A stretch of DNA of 64,000 nucleotides from Clostridiales bacterium (GCA_004555915.1 SFJM01000010.1:4193-68192); one strand, 5' to 3'. Positions 42,133 to 51,660 are shown, counted from the stretch's first letter. Notes: a model not told the origin generated them from the sequence alone. Program-made: numbers and translations.

Positions 42133-42471
42133 TCAACCTGGAGGCCAGGTCATATCCCGACCGGACAGTACATGGAAATGCAGGTGGAATACACTCTGCT
42201 GCGCCTGCTCACCGATGTTGGAAACAACACGGAAGCTCTCCATCCCCATGTCCTTTGCAATTTTGGCAATGGCTTCAAAGCACTTTGCCACAACGATGCT
42301 GTTTTCCGGCGTGACTGCCGCTGCAGACGGAATATGCTGCTTGGGAATCACGAGGAAATGAGTCGGTGCCTGGGGGTCGATATCATAAAACGCATAGACA
42401 TCGTCATCCTCATACACCTTTTTGGAGGGGATTTCCCCTGCGATAATCTTACAGAACAGACAATCCTCCAT
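42133..42471 (-). CDS. hinT: HIT family protein (HinT-like)
   Basis: A 112-residue histidine triad protein. CLFCKIIAGEIPSKKVYEDD at the N-terminus and the nucleotidyl-binding HLHFHVLSG triad near the end are typical. It cleaves AMP-amine bonds such as aminoacyl-adenylates, which fits its place 30 bases downstream of alaS. Cytoplasmic. Confidence 0.95.
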   Translation of the reverse strand: MEDCLFCKIIAGEIPSKKVYEDDDVYAFYDIDPQAPTHFLVIPKQHIPSAAAVTPENSIVVAKCFEAIAKIAKDMGMESFRVVSNIGEQAQQSVFHLHFHVLSGRDMTWPPG

Positions 42472-42501
42472 CAGACATCCTCCTTCCAGATGAATACAGA
42501 T

Positions 42502-45141
42502 TTATTTCAGCATTGCATCCACAATGTTGTTGACTGCTTCCAGTGCTTCTTCCAGCTTCTCCGGCTTCTTACCGCCAGCAGAAGCGGAATCCGGACGGCC
42601 ACCACCGCCGCCGCCGCACATCTTGGCAACTTCCTTGATGATCTTACCCGCATGTGCGCCAGCCTTGACAGCATCCTTGCCGGCAACACAAAGCAGCTGA
42701 ATCTTGCTCTCACCGGTAACAGCTGCCAAAACAGCTACACTGCCCGGCTTGCGTTCCTTGATGATATCACCGATGGAACGCATAACCTCCGGTGTGTCCT
42801 CCAGCTTGGCAGCCAGGACTTCAACGCCCTTGACCTCCTGCGCACCGGTAAACAGCTCAGCAAGCTTCATTTCAGCAATCTTACCGTTCAGGCTGTCTAC
42901 GCTGCGGTTCAGGCTGCGGACATCTTCTACGGTCTGCTCTGCACGCTGTACCAGATCATTCGGGGTGGTTTTCAGTGCAGCAGCGGTGTCATTGAGTACC
43001 TTCTGACGCTCATCAAACAGCTGCAGGAATCTGCGGCCGGTCAGTGCCTCGATACGGCGGACACCTGCCGCGACAGAAGCCTCGCTGATAATCTTAAACA
43101 TACCAGCCTTTGCGGTGTTGTCCAGATGGGTACCACCACAGAATTCAATAGAATAATCGCCTGCACGGACAACACGAACGATATCGCCGTACTTTTCGCC
43201 GAACAGTGCCATTGCACCCAGCTTCTTTGCTTCATCAATCGGCATCTCATCGGTGCGGACTTCCATGCCTTCCAGAATCGCATTGTTGACAATTGCCTCA
43301 ACCTTTGCGATTTCCTCCGGGGTCATGGCAGCGAAATGGGTAAAGTCGAAACGGACGTGATCCGCATCGGTATAGGAACCGGCCTGCTCGACATGGCTGC
43401 CCAGAACCTCGCGCAGTGCCTGCTGCAGCAGGTGGGTTGCAGTATGGGAACGGCAGATTGCCTGACGGCGTTCTTTATCTACCTTGCAGGTAACGGTATC
43501 GCCGCGGCTGATGACACCGCTCTTAACCACGCCGGAATGCAGGTAAATGCGTCCGTCACCGTTCTTCTGTACATTGGTGATCTCAATTTCACAGTCACCG
43601 TGGGAAATGGTGCCGTAGTCCGGTACCTGGCCGCCCATTTCCGCATAGAACGGGGTCTTGTCGAGAACGACAGTTACCTTGGAGCCTGCACGGACAGCAT
43701 CCGTGCTTTCACCCTCTGCAACCAGAGCCAGTACATTGCCGGTTGCCTCCAGAGTGGTATAGCCGCAAAATTCTGTTTTCAGAGACTTGTCCAGACCAAG
43801 GTCTTCCGATGCCCAGCCAAGATCGCCCATGCGCTTGCGGTCCTCACGGGAACGCTCCTTCTGCTCCTGAATCAGCGCGTCAAAGCCATCACGGTCGGTG
43901 CTCATGCCCTGCTCTTCCAGAATTTCAATGGTCAGATCAATCGGGAAGCCGTAGGTGTCATGCAGCTTGAATGCGTCAGCAGCCGGAAGCTCCTTGCTGC
44001 CTGCCTGCTTGGCAGCATCAATCATATCATTCAGAATGGCCAGACCTGCGTCAACCGTTGCGTCAAAACGTTCCTCTTCTACCTGAATGACCTTGCGGAT
44101 ATATTCCTGCTTTTCCACCAGAGCCGGATATGCGCCACCGCTCTCCTGAATCACGGTATCACATACCTGATACAGGAACGGCTTGTCGATGCCAAGCAGC
44201 TTGCCATGGCGTGCTGCACGACGCAGCAGACGGCGCAGGACATAGCCACGGCCTTCATTGGACGGAATGACACCGTCACAGATCATCATGACAGTGGAAC
44301 GGATATGGTCGGTGATAACACGCAGGGAAACGTCGGTCTTGTAGGACTCACCATAGGTCTTGCCGGAGATTCTGGAAATATGGTTGGTGATATTCTTGAC
44401 GGTATCCACATCAAACAGGGAATCCACATCCTGCATAACAACTGCCAGACGCTCCAGACCCATGCCGGTATCAATATTCTTCTGCACCAGTTCCGTATAG
44501 TTGCCCTGTCCATCGTTGTTGAACTGGGAGAATACGTTGTTCCAGACTTCCATATAGCGGTCGCAGTCACAGCCTACGGTACAGCCCGGCTTGCCGCAGC
44601 CATACTTTTCTCCACGGTCATAGTAAATCTCCGAGCACGGGCCGCAGGGACCGGAGCCATGCTCCCAGAAGTTATCCGCCTTGCCAAAGCGGAAAATGCG
44701 CTCTGCCGGAATACCGATCTGCTTGTTCCAGATCTCAAATGCCTCATCGTCATCCTCATAGATGGACGGATACAGACGGTTCGGATCCAGCTCCATCACT
44801 TCGGTCAGAAACTCCCAGCTCCATGCAATGGCTTCCTTCTTGAAGTAATCGCCAAAGGAGAAGTTGCCCAGCATTTCAAAGAAGGTGCCATGACGTGCGG
44901 TCTTGCCTACATTCTCGATATCGCCGGTACGGATACATTTCTGGCAGGTTGTCACGCGGCGGCGCGGCGGTTCCTGCTCGCCGGTAAAATACGGCTTCAG
45001 CGGCGCCATACCAGAGTTAATCAGCAGCAGGGACTTGTCGCCCTGCGGAATCAGCGAAAAGCTCGGCAGTCTCAGATGTTCCTTGGACTCAAAGAACGTG
45101 AGGAACTTTTCACGGATTTCATTCAAACCCATGTAATGCAT
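42502..45141 (-). CDS. alaS: alanine-tRNA ligase
   Basis: An 879-residue class II synthetase. The catalytic domain has LINSGMAPLKPYF, RRRVTTCQKCIRTGDIENVG and RHGTFFEMLGNFSFGDYFK; the editing domain has SHTATHLLQQALREVLGSHV and FCGGTHLDNT with zinc-binding His and Cys; the C-Ala domain carries GGGGGRPDSASAGG. GGAGG is seven bases before the ATG at 45141. Controlled by the T-box leader at 45182-45415, with hinT downstream in the same operon. The 995-residue frame on the opposite strand is a shadow. Confidence 0.98.
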   Translation of the reverse strand: MHYMGLNEIREKFLTFFESKEHLRLPSFSLIPQGDKSLLLINSGMAPLKPYFTGEQEPPRRRVTTCQKCIRTGDIENVGKTARHGTFFEMLGNFSFGDYFKKEAIAWSWEFLTEVMELDPNRLYPSIYEDDDEAFEIWNKQIGIPAERIFRFGKADNFWEHGSGPCGPCSEIYYDRGEKYGCGKPGCTVGCDCDRYMEVWNNVFSQFNNDGQGNYTELVQKNIDTGMGLERLAVVMQDVDSLFDVDTVKNITNHISRISGKTYGESYKTDVSLRVITDHIRSTVMMICDGVIPSNEGRGYVLRRLLRRAARHGKLLGIDKPFLYQVCDTVIQESGGAYPALVEKQEYIRKVIQVEEERFDATVDAGLAILNDMIDAAKQAGSKELPAADAFKLHDTYGFPIDLTIEILEEQGMSTDRDGFDALIQEQKERSREDRKRMGDLGWASEDLGLDKSLKTEFCGYTTLEATGNVLALVAEGESTDAVRAGSKVTVVLDKTPFYAEMGGQVPDYGTISHGDCEIEITNVQKNGDGRIYLHSGVVKSGVISRGDTVTCKVDKERRQAICRSHTATHLLQQALREVLGSHVEQAGSYTDADHVRFDFTHFAAMTPEEIAKVEAIVNNAILEGMEVRTDEMPIDEAKKLGAMALFGEKYGDIVRVVRAGDYSIEFCGGTHLDNTAKAGMFKIISEASVAAGVRRIEALTGRRFLQLFDERQKVLNDTAAALKTTPNDLVQRAEQTVEDVRSLNRSVDSLNGKIAEMKLAELFTGAQEVKGVEVLAAKLEDTPEVMRSIGDIIKERKPGSVAVLAAVTGESKIQLLCVAGKDAVKAGAHAGKIIKEVAKMCGGGGGGRPDSASAGGKKPEKLEEALEAVNNIVDAMLK

Positions 45142-45181
45142 GTAAATGCCTCCATATAATTAAAAAATTTTTTACAGCAAC

Positions 45182-45415
45182 AAAAAAGCCCCCGCCCCGG
45201 TATAGGGGCGAAGGCTTGGCTACGCGGTACCACCCTAATTTGCCACATAACTGGCATCTCAGTGTGTCCTTAACGCGGACAGACGATCCGGTTTATCCCG
45301 GATGGCTCAGAAGCAGCTGACAGGACTTTGCGCTGCAGGGCTTCCACCGTCCCCTGCTCTCTATCAGGCAATTTATTCCTGTCTCATTTCGTCATCGCCA
45401 GTTTAGCTGTATAAC
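45182..45415 (-). promoter_or_regulatory. T-box leader of alaS
   Basis: The consensus T-box AATTAGGGTGGTACCGCG is at 45240-45223 on the minus strand. It is followed by a terminator, GCCTTCGCCCC paired with GGGGCGGGGGC, with six T at 45188-45183. Upstream, stem I carries AGAGAGCAGGGGACGGTGGAA and a GCT (Ala) triplet in CAGCTGCTTCTGA, at a place suitable for the specifier loop. The leader senses uncharged alanine tRNA and lets transcription proceed into alaS. Confidence 0.93.
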
Positions 45416-45421
45416 ACTTTT

Positions 45422-45449
45422 ATTATACATATTTACGCCTGTTTGTCAA
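45422..45449 (-). promoter_or_regulatory. alaS promoter, overlapping the end of the U32 gene
   Basis: TTGACA (45449-45444) and TATAAT (45427-45422) are 16 bases apart on the minus strand. The -35 box lies inside the last codons of the upstream U32 family gene. Confidence 0.85.
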
Positions 45450-46689
45450 CCGTTTTGACTGGATTTGCAGCCTTTTCCTTGCGGAGGATGGCAAAGTCCG
45501 ATACCTGGAACGGGAACTTGATATGCAGACGCATCATTGCGGAGCGTGCCGCATCCAGCACCTCCCCATCATCGTTGCGCATATTCTCCACCTTGAACGC
45601 ATAAACCGGCTTGCCCGGCTGCATGAGCTCCAGCGTATCACCGGCAAAGAAACGGTTTTTCAGCACGAAAACCGCATTGCCTTCCGCATCACAGCTTTCA
45701 AACAGAGCGGAAATTTCCCAGTCACGAATATACATGACATCCGGATAATACTGTCCCTTCGGATCCCGTCCGAAATAGAAGCCGGTAAAGTATTCCCGAT
45801 GGCTGATCTTGCTGATCTCCTCCCGGATATCCTCCGGCACCTTGAAATCCGGTGTGGGATTGGCGAAATAGGCATCCACAGCCCGGCGGTATGCGGCGGT
45901 AATGCCGGCAGTATAATAGGCGGTCTTGGCACGGCCTTCGATCTTAAACGAAGTAACACCTGCGGCAATCAGCTCCGGAATATGGTCAATCATGCACATA
46001 TCCTTGGAATTATACAGATATGTACCACGTTCGTCCTCATCCACCGGGAAATACTGCCCGGGACGTTTTTCCTCCATCAGGGCATACTTCCAGCGGCAGG
46101 ACTGTGCACAGGCGCCATGGTTGGCATCCCGGCCAGTGGTGTAGTTGGAAATCAGGCAGCGTCCCGAATAGGAAATACACATGGCACCATGGACGAAGCA
46201 TTCAATTTCCACCTCCGGCGGAATTGCGTCACGGATGGTCTTGATTTCCTGCAGGGACAGCTCACGTGCCAGTACAATACGCTCGGCACCCATGTCAACC
46301 CAGAACTGCGCCGCTTCATAGTTCAGGATGCTGGTCTGGGTGCTGATATGCAGCGGCAGCTTTGGAACCACACGCTTTGCCACACGAATCACACCCAGGT
46401 CTGAGGCAATGATGGCATCCGCACCGTAGGCATACAGCTGCTGCAGATACTCCTCCAGCTCCGCAAATTCATTGGAGCGCGGAGAGATATTCACGGTGAC
46501 ATAGATTTTGACACCACGGGCATGGGCATAGGCAATGCCCTCACGCAGTTCCTCATCGGAAAAATTGCTGGAAGCGGCACGCATGCCAAAGTGCTTTCCT
46601 GCCAGATATACAGCATCCGCACCATAGGCAATGGCATACTTCAGGCGTTCCATATCGCCCGCAGGCGATAAAATTTCAGGTTTGTTCAT
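45433..46689 (-). CDS. U32 family peptidase-like protein (TrhP/RlhA type)
   Basis: A 418-residue protein that begins PEILSPAGDMERLKYAIAYG, the U32 N-terminal block. ECFVHGAMCISYSGRCLISN and GACAQSCRWKY contain the Cys residues of the family, some of which bind an iron-sulfur cluster, and SFKIEGRAKTAYY is also conserved. Despite the name, members such as TrhP and RlhA take part in RNA 5-hydroxylation. This one resembles the tRNA-hydroxylating TrhP branch in length (about 410), but this is a guess. Ten bases downstream of mltG. Confidence 0.85.
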   Translation of the reverse strand: MNKPEILSPAGDMERLKYAIAYGADAVYLAGKHFGMRAASSNFSDEELREGIAYAHARGVKIYVTVNISPRSNEFAELEEYLQQLYAYGADAIIASDLGVIRVAKRVVPKLPLHISTQTSILNYEAAQFWVDMGAERIVLARELSLQEIKTIRDAIPPEVEIECFVHGAMCISYSGRCLISNYTTGRDANHGACAQSCRWKYALMEEKRPGQYFPVDEDERGTYLYNSKDMCMIDHIPELIAAGVTSFKIEGRAKTAYYTAGITAAYRRAVDAYFANPTPDFKVPEDIREEISKISHREYFTGFYFGRDPKGQYYPDVMYIRDWEISALFESCDAEGNAVFVLKNRFFAGDTLELMQPGKPVYAFKVENMRNDDGEVLDAARSAMMRLHIKFPFQVSDFAILRKEKAANPVKTVDKQA

Positions 46690-46698
46690 AATATCCCC

Positions 46699-47835
46699 TT
46701 AATCGCCGGCCGCATCCTTTTCCCGCTGAACAGCTGCAATGTTGGCAGTCTGTTCCTCCTGCGTCTTGGCATAAATATGTGCGGTGTGGTCGGCGTTTGC
46801 AACGTAGTAATAATAATCGTGTACAGCAGGCTGTACGGCTGCCAGCAGTGCATCATAACCCGGGTTACAGATCGGTCCCGGCGGCAGTCCCTTGCTTGTA
46901 TAGGTGTTATATGGGCTGTCATATTTCATATCCGCATCGGTCAGATCCGTATGTCCCACCACATACTGAATCGTGGCATCAATGTTCAGATATGGATATT
47001 CCGACTTGTGGTTCAGACGGTTCCAGATAACGCCGGATACATTCAGCATATCCTTGGCGTCCACCGATTCCTTTTCCACCATGGAAGCAATGATGACCAT
47101 ATCGGAAATGGAAATATCCTGCTCCTCACACAGCTGTGCCAGGCTCTTGCCGCTGGAATCATCATTGATCTTGTTCTCAAAATTACCCAGCATTTTGCTG
47201 ATGATGGTTTCAGCACTGTCATTCAGATAAAATTCATAGGTATCCGGGAACAGATAGCCTTCCAGGCTGTTGGTTTCATTGCCCACATCCTCCGGCAGGA
47301 AGTCATAAGTGAATGAGCTGTTCTGCAGAACCGTTTTCAGTTCATTTTCCGAGCTGAGGCCGTTTTCAACCAGAACATCAATGATTTCATCAATGGTATA
47401 GCCCTCCGGAATGGTAACGGTTGTCGTACTCTTGCTGGTCAGACGGATTTCATTGACAATTTCACGATAGTCCATGTCAGAGTTCAATGTCCACATGCCC
47501 GGCCGGAATTCGATATCCTTATATACTATCCCGGTAAACAGGCGGAAGAAGGAACCATAGTTGACAACGCCGCTTTTATCCAGCAGCTTGGAAACCTGCT
47601 TTACCGATGCATTTTCCGGAATCGTTACCGTGATATCACGATCCGGCTTGGCCAGAGCAAACAAATCATTGGAAAGCAGAATACCTGTCGTTGCCAGCAC
47701 AGCGGAAATCACCAGGATGCTGAGCAGATACAGCAGGGTACTGCTGATGCCGGAACGGGATTTTTTCTTCCTGCGAATAGTCTTTTTTCGCTTTTTTTGC
47801 GGGTCTGGCGTATGATTGTTGTGATTCGCTTTCAT
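46699..47835 (-). CDS. mltG: endolytic murein transglycosylase MltG
   Basis: A 378-residue inner-membrane enzyme. A basic cytoplasmic N-terminus (KKRKKTIRRKKKSR) precedes one membrane helix at about 33-55, followed by a LysM-like domain and the YceG catalytic domain. The catalytic Glu is Glu254 in ASMVEKES, and LEGYLFPDTYEF and YNTYTSKGLPPGPICNPG are conserved blocks. It cuts nascent glycan strands and so ends peptidoglycan polymerisation. GAAAGGATA precedes the start. A perfect 20-base palindrome lies just upstream. Confidence 0.95.
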   Translation of the reverse strand: MKANHNNHTPDPQKKRKKTIRRKKKSRSGISSTLLYLLSILVISAVLATTGILLSNDLFALAKPDRDITVTIPENASVKQVSKLLDKSGVVNYGSFFRLFTGIVYKDIEFRPGMWTLNSDMDYREIVNEIRLTSKSTTTVTIPEGYTIDEIIDVLVENGLSSENELKTVLQNSSFTYDFLPEDVGNETNSLEGYLFPDTYEFYLNDSAETIISKMLGNFENKINDDSSGKSLAQLCEEQDISISDMVIIASMVEKESVDAKDMLNVSGVIWNRLNHKSEYPYLNIDATIQYVVGHTDLTDADMKYDSPYNTYTSKGLPPGPICNPGYDALLAAVQPAVHDYYYYVANADHTAHIYAKTQEEQTANIAAVQREKDAAGD

Positions 47836-47850
47836 ATCAGTATCCTTTCT

Positions 47851-47870
47851 CTTTTACTGTACAGTAAAAG
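47851..47870 (-). repeat. perfect 20-base palindrome upstream of mltG
   Basis: CTTTTACTGTACAGTAAAAG is fully self-complementary and ends 16 bases before the mltG start codon, with no U-run, so it is a better candidate for a dimeric repressor site or mRNA hairpin than for a terminator. A second, imperfect pair CTGAAAA/TTTTCAG lies at 47883-47909. Confidence 0.65.
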
Positions 47871-47928
47871 GGGCAGGCGATCTCTGAAAACAGGGAACCT
47901 TATTTTCAGGTACGCCCTTGCATTTTCT

Positions 47929-48822
47929 CTATTTCAGCGCGATGCTGACGACAAAGCTGGAAATGAAAATAAAAAATCCGGGATTCACGATACAGTCACG
48001 GACTGCCAGCAATGCGGAGCTCCTGTTGGGCTGGAGACTGCGCAGCCGGTGCAGACGAATCTGGGATTCCAGTGAACGCAGTGTCAGATACAGCGTCAGC
48101 AGAAACAGAATTACATTGATATAGGTAAAGTATTTCCAGATTCCGAACGAACTGTACAGATGAATCAAATAATTGATAATGTAATAATAGCAGTTATTGA
48201 TGATATGCGCAAGGATTGCGGGCCAGATTGAGTCAAACATATACACAAGGAACGCATAGGCACAGCCGGCAATCAGCGGGCCAACAAAGTTAAACAGCGA
48301 ACCATGCAGCATGGCAAAGCAGACACCACTCAGCACAATGCTGACAACCGTACCGGCCTCCCGCTCGAAGCAGGAAAACAGCGCACCGCGGACAAAAATT
48401 TCCTCCACAATCGGGGAAAGTATCACGATACCAAGAAAGCTGATAAACCCGTACTGGTTTCCCACGCCGCTGGTGGTAATCATGCTGCTGACATCAATGT
48501 CATTTGCGCCGCAGACAACATATACAATGACATTCGCCAAAAATGACAGGAATGAAACGGCCAGAGCAAATTTTACGGTAAAGCCAAAATACATCGGTAT
48601 TTTTTCAGCATGGCGCTTCAGGCGGAAATTCATCCGGAATGTATCATCCTGTGCCCGATACAGGCAGTAGGCCGGCGGAACAAATGCCAGCAGCTCCACG
48701 ATAATGACGCCAATGGATGGAATCCTTGAAAATGCAAAATCAAATCCGATACTGCAAACCGTCAGTACCATAAAGCAGGCAAACAGCATCAGACCCGGCA
48801 GAATGGTTGATTTATCTTTCAT
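47929..48822 (-). CDS. CPBP family intramembrane glutamic endopeptidase
   Basis: A 297-residue membrane protein with about eight helices. The CPBP/CAAX protease motifs are SPIVEEIFVRG (Glu140, Glu141, Arg145) and CFAMLHGS (His173), with a further conserved block near residue 205-230. Family members process or degrade membrane peptides or modify prenylated proteins; role here unknown. The start overlaps the last 11 bases of the fthC-like gene. Confidence 0.88.
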   Translation of the reverse strand: MKDKSTILPGLMLFACFMVLTVCSIGFDFAFSRIPSIGVIIVELLAFVPPAYCLYRAQDDTFRMNFRLKRHAEKIPMYFGFTVKFALAVSFLSFLANVIVYVVCGANDIDVSSMITTSGVGNQYGFISFLGIVILSPIVEEIFVRGALFSCFEREAGTVVSIVLSGVCFAMLHGSLFNFVGPLIAGCAYAFLVYMFDSIWPAILAHIINNCYYYIINYLIHLYSSFGIWKYFTYINVILFLLTLYLTLRSLESQIRLHRLRSLQPNRSSALLAVRDCIVNPGFFIFISSFVVSIALK

Positions 48823-49390
48823 GAATCAGCATTACCTCCGTTTCCGTCACGATACAATTGCAGCGGATATCATGCTCCTGTACCGGAATCGCTTCCAGAA
48901 TCCGATCCTGTGCGCACAGTACCATGCGATATGCCGGTGTTTTGGGCAGAAACCGGTCATAAAAACCACCACCGTAGCCCAGACGTGCGCCGGAAGCATC
49001 ACAGGCCAGTGCCGGAACCAGACAGAGCTGGATTTCCTCCGGTGGGATCACCGCGCAGTGTACACCCGGTTCCGGAATGCCAAAGGTTTCCTCTGTCAGG
49101 TCTTCCTCAGAACCAATCTGCCGCGGCTCCATCCGATGTCCCGGCATGCATTTGGGCACACAGACCCGTTTTCCCTGCCGCAGCGCATCCGCAATAATCG
49201 CATGGGTGTCAATCTCATCCGCGGTGGACCAGTAGGCAAAAATGGTTCCGGCATTCCGATACGGTTCGCTGGAAAGCACTCTTTGACAGATTGCCTGATG
49301 GATTGCCTCCCGTTCCGCCTGCGGGACAGCATGCCGGCTGTGCAGCAGCTGGCGGCGGAGCGTAGACTTATCCACGGTATGCAATGCCAT
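48812..49390 (-). CDS. 5-formyltetrahydrofolate cyclo-ligase
   Basis: A 192-residue enzyme that converts 5-formyl-THF to 5,10-methenyl-THF with ATP. IFAYWSTADEIDTHAII, VCVPKC and the ATP-binding DASGARLGYGGGFYDRFL are the family motifs. The ATG at 49390 lies inside the 3' end of the DJ-1 gene (23-base overlap) and has AAGGTG upstream, giving the standard length; the frame runs on to 49432. Confidence 0.94.
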   Translation of the reverse strand: MALHTVDKSTLRRQLLHSRHAVPQAEREAIHQAICQRVLSSEPYRNAGTIFAYWSTADEIDTHAIIADALRQGKRVCVPKCMPGHRMEPRQIGSEEDLTEETFGIPEPGVHCAVIPPEEIQLCLVPALACDASGARLGYGGGFYDRFLPKTPAYRMVLCAQDRILEAIPVQEHDIRCNCIVTETEVMLIHER

Positions 49391-49910
49391 GACGCACCTT
49401 GTCTGCCGCTTCCCTGCCTCGCAGCAGCTCAACCATGGTCAGGCCAAGTTCGATGGATGCCGCGGCGCCGCAGCCGGTGATGACATTGTCATCCACGCAG
49501 ACCAGTGCATCCTCCTGCAGCTGCGCATTGCCCATCTTTTCATTGACGCTGAAATGGCAGACTGCCTTTTTGCCGTCCAGCACGCCTTTTGCCGCCAGCA
49601 CGGACGGTGCCGCACAGATTGCTGCCATATAGCAGTGATGTTCCATACAGTAGGAAATTGCCCTGTCAATGACCGGCTTATCAAAATAGTTTTTGGTTCC
49701 CGGCCCGCCCGGCAGGAAAATCATTTCACAGTCGGATAAATCCAGCTCTTCCGGTGTGATATCCGCCTCAATGGTAAAGCCCATTTTGCTTGTAATGATC
49801 TTGCCGGTAACACCCACACGGGTCATCGGAATACCCGCACGGGACAGCATGTCCAGCGGAGCAATCATTTCCGTATCTTCATAGCCGTCTACATGGAAAA
49901 CATATACCAT
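49368..49910 (-). CDS. DJ-1/PfpI family protein
   Basis: A 180-residue protein of the class I glutamine amidotransferase-like superfamily. Cys99 in AAICAAPSVLA is the nucleophile elbow, and IFLPGGPGTKNYF carries the conserved glycine-rich loop; Glu14-type acidic residue DTEMIAPLD is also present. Members act as deglycase, chaperone or hydrolase; the activity is not known here. GGAGG eight bases before the ATG. Between the GNAT and cyclo-ligase genes. Confidence 0.9.
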   Translation of the reverse strand: MVYVFHVDGYEDTEMIAPLDMLSRAGIPMTRVGVTGKIITSKMGFTIEADITPEELDLSDCEMIFLPGGPGTKNYFDKPVIDRAISYCMEHHCYMAAICAAPSVLAAKGVLDGKKAVCHFSVNEKMGNAQLQEDALVCVDDNVITGCGAAASIELGLTMVELLRGREAADKVRHGIAYRG

Positions 49911-49924
49911 AGCAAATTCCTCCC

Positions 49925-50743
49925 TCAGTTAAATAACAGGTTAAAATATCCGGGTTCAACCGGTGTATCATCATGATAGCGGATGCAGCCCAGCTTCTGT
50001 ACCGGTTTTCCGCAGGTCAGACGGATGCGCTGGCAGGCACAGGCCTGCAGGATTCCCTGTGCAAGCACATCGGTGTCCGTGCCGCAGCACTCCTGTGCCC
50101 ACAGCTTTTCCGCCCCGTCATGCCAGACAAAGGCATAGCTCCGGAGGCTGCTATCCTGTTCCAGGCCATAAACGCCCGCACCCAGCCGGTCAAACAGCTC
50201 AAGCTGCCGTTTCCAGTCCGTGTCCGACCGCATCAGCCGTACTCCGGGAGCAGCCTCATACAGCTCCCGCATCGCCGGAAGCTCTGCGGCAGTCAGGCGG
50301 CGTATGCTGCCGGAAACCGGCAGCGTTTTACGCTGATATGTCGTTGTATCGAGGTAAAATGCGGTCTGATAGCCAAACTGGTCATAAAAACCAAACAGCC
50401 ACTCCTCCTGTGGGATCAGGATGGAAGCCACGCGCCCCTGCTGTCGGTCCAGTGCAAAGGAATGCTGCAGCAGCCGATCCATCCGATGCTGTCTGCGGTA
50501 TTCCGGCGCCGTACAGGCCCCGTAAATATACGTGACCGGTCGAATGCCCCGGGCGTCACGCAGCTGGTAGGGCAGCATCTGTACCATAGCGCACAGGTTT
50601 CCCTGTTCCTCATCCACCAAAGTCACGGCAGGATCATATACCTGCCCGAAAAACCAGTCACGGAAGTCATCATCCCCGGGAAAACAGCGTTTCCACAGTG
50701 CAATGACAGCTTCCAGATCCGATGCTTCTGCAAAACGAATCAT
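49925..50743 (-). CDS. GNAT family N-acetyltransferase (Eis-like N-terminal)
   Basis: A 272-residue protein. The N-terminal GNAT fold shows a TYIYGACTAPEYRRQHRMDRLL block, where the Arg/Gly-rich acetyl-CoA loop is partly degenerate, and a second GNAT-like half with YAFVWHDGAEKL. This layout resembles enhanced-intracellular-survival-type acetyltransferases of Bacillota. Substrate unknown. The ATG overlaps the DUF2156 stop. Confidence 0.78.
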   Translation of the reverse strand: MIRFAEASDLEAVIALWKRCFPGDDDFRDWFFGQVYDPAVTLVDEEQGNLCAMVQMLPYQLRDARGIRPVTYIYGACTAPEYRRQHRMDRLLQHSFALDRQQGRVASILIPQEEWLFGFYDQFGYQTAFYLDTTTYQRKTLPVSGSIRRLTAAELPAMRELYEAAPGVRLMRSDTDWKRQLELFDRLGAGVYGLEQDSSLRSYAFVWHDGAEKLWAQECCGTDTDVLAQGILQACACQRIRLTCGKPVQKLGCIRYHDDTPVEPGYFNLLFN

Positions 50744-51642
50744 GCCTTCACCGCCATAAATTTTTTGCCCATCATGACAGGATGATAGGACTGCTTTGCC
50801 TTGCGCAGGCCCTCCAGACCAAGGTCATCCTCACGATTGACATAGGTATAGCCGTCAAACTGGTGCTGGGCGAACTGCTGGTTGATCATCGGATAAGCGC
50901 CGGGAATCGACGCTTCCGCCTTCTCCAGCTGGACAACATACGTATCTTCACTGACCGGACAGCCCATGGTAAAGGCAATGACCTTGCCATCCAGACGGAG
51001 CAGGCCGCCTTTCATGCCCAGAGCTTCCCGGTTATTCAGCGCCAGCGATACCGCACAGGTTTCACCGGAATACATGGTACCATTGGGACAGTTGTTGCCG
51101 GTTTCACACCAGTGCAGATGGAACTGGAAGGCTTCCTCCATGTTTTCATCTGTCATATCCTCATAGGACCAGCGGCCTTCATAGGTCTTTTTGAACCGGT
51201 TGACAAAATTTCGCTTGGACTGCAGCTTTTTGCCGGAAAGTGTCATCAGCTTGTCAGCGGCATACAGATAATCCGCACCGTCCGGATAATCCTGAATGAC
51301 ATAATGTCCCGGCAATACAGCCTCAATCTCCGCAATCATTGGTTCCGGAATACAGCAGAGGTTGAAGTCAATGCCGCGTTCCTGTGCGTCTGCCTCCATG
51401 GCCAGCAGTACCTGCTTCAGGTCTCCTTCCCCCACCGGCGCAAGATACATCGGTATCTTTTCCGGAAAGGTTGCCATTTTGACAAGCAGAAAGCCATTCT
51501 GAAAGCAAAGCTGGGTATCATAATGATCCTTCCAGATAAACAGATCCGTAAAGCAGTGTTCACAAATACGGTAGTTCTGTTTTGACAGATATTCGTCTGC
51601 CTTTCCCTTATCCCCTAATTTGACAGGTTGAAATGGTAGCAT
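50740..51642 (-). CDS. DUF2156 (phosphatidylglycerol lysyltransferase C-terminal-like) protein
   Basis: A 300-residue protein of two tandem GNAT-like folds, as in the DUF2156/LPG synthase C-terminal family. Typical parts are FTDLFIWKDHYDTQL, SKRNFVNRFKKTYEG and YVNREDDLGLEGLRKAKQSYHP. There are no membrane helices, so it lacks the flippase half of MprF. It could transfer an aminoacyl group, but its substrate is not known. A GGAGAT precedes the ATG at some distance; 18 bases downstream of tmk. Confidence 0.86.
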   Translation of the reverse strand: MLPFQPVKLGDKGKADEYLSKQNYRICEHCFTDLFIWKDHYDTQLCFQNGFLLVKMATFPEKIPMYLAPVGEGDLKQVLLAMEADAQERGIDFNLCCIPEPMIAEIEAVLPGHYVIQDYPDGADYLYAADKLMTLSGKKLQSKRNFVNRFKKTYEGRWSYEDMTDENMEEAFQFHLHWCETGNNCPNGTMYSGETCAVSLALNNREALGMKGGLLRLDGKVIAFTMGCPVSEDTYVVQLEKAEASIPGAYPMINQQFAQHQFDGYTYVNREDDLGLEGLRKAKQSYHPVMMGKKFMAVKA

Positions 51643-51660
51643 ATAAAATTGGTATCTCCT

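Noticed and set aside
42172..45159. A 995-residue open frame on the strand opposite alaS
   Set aside because: It covers alaS exactly in antisense; the length is a by-product of alaS codon usage, it has no ribosome binding site and its composition is unlike a protein.
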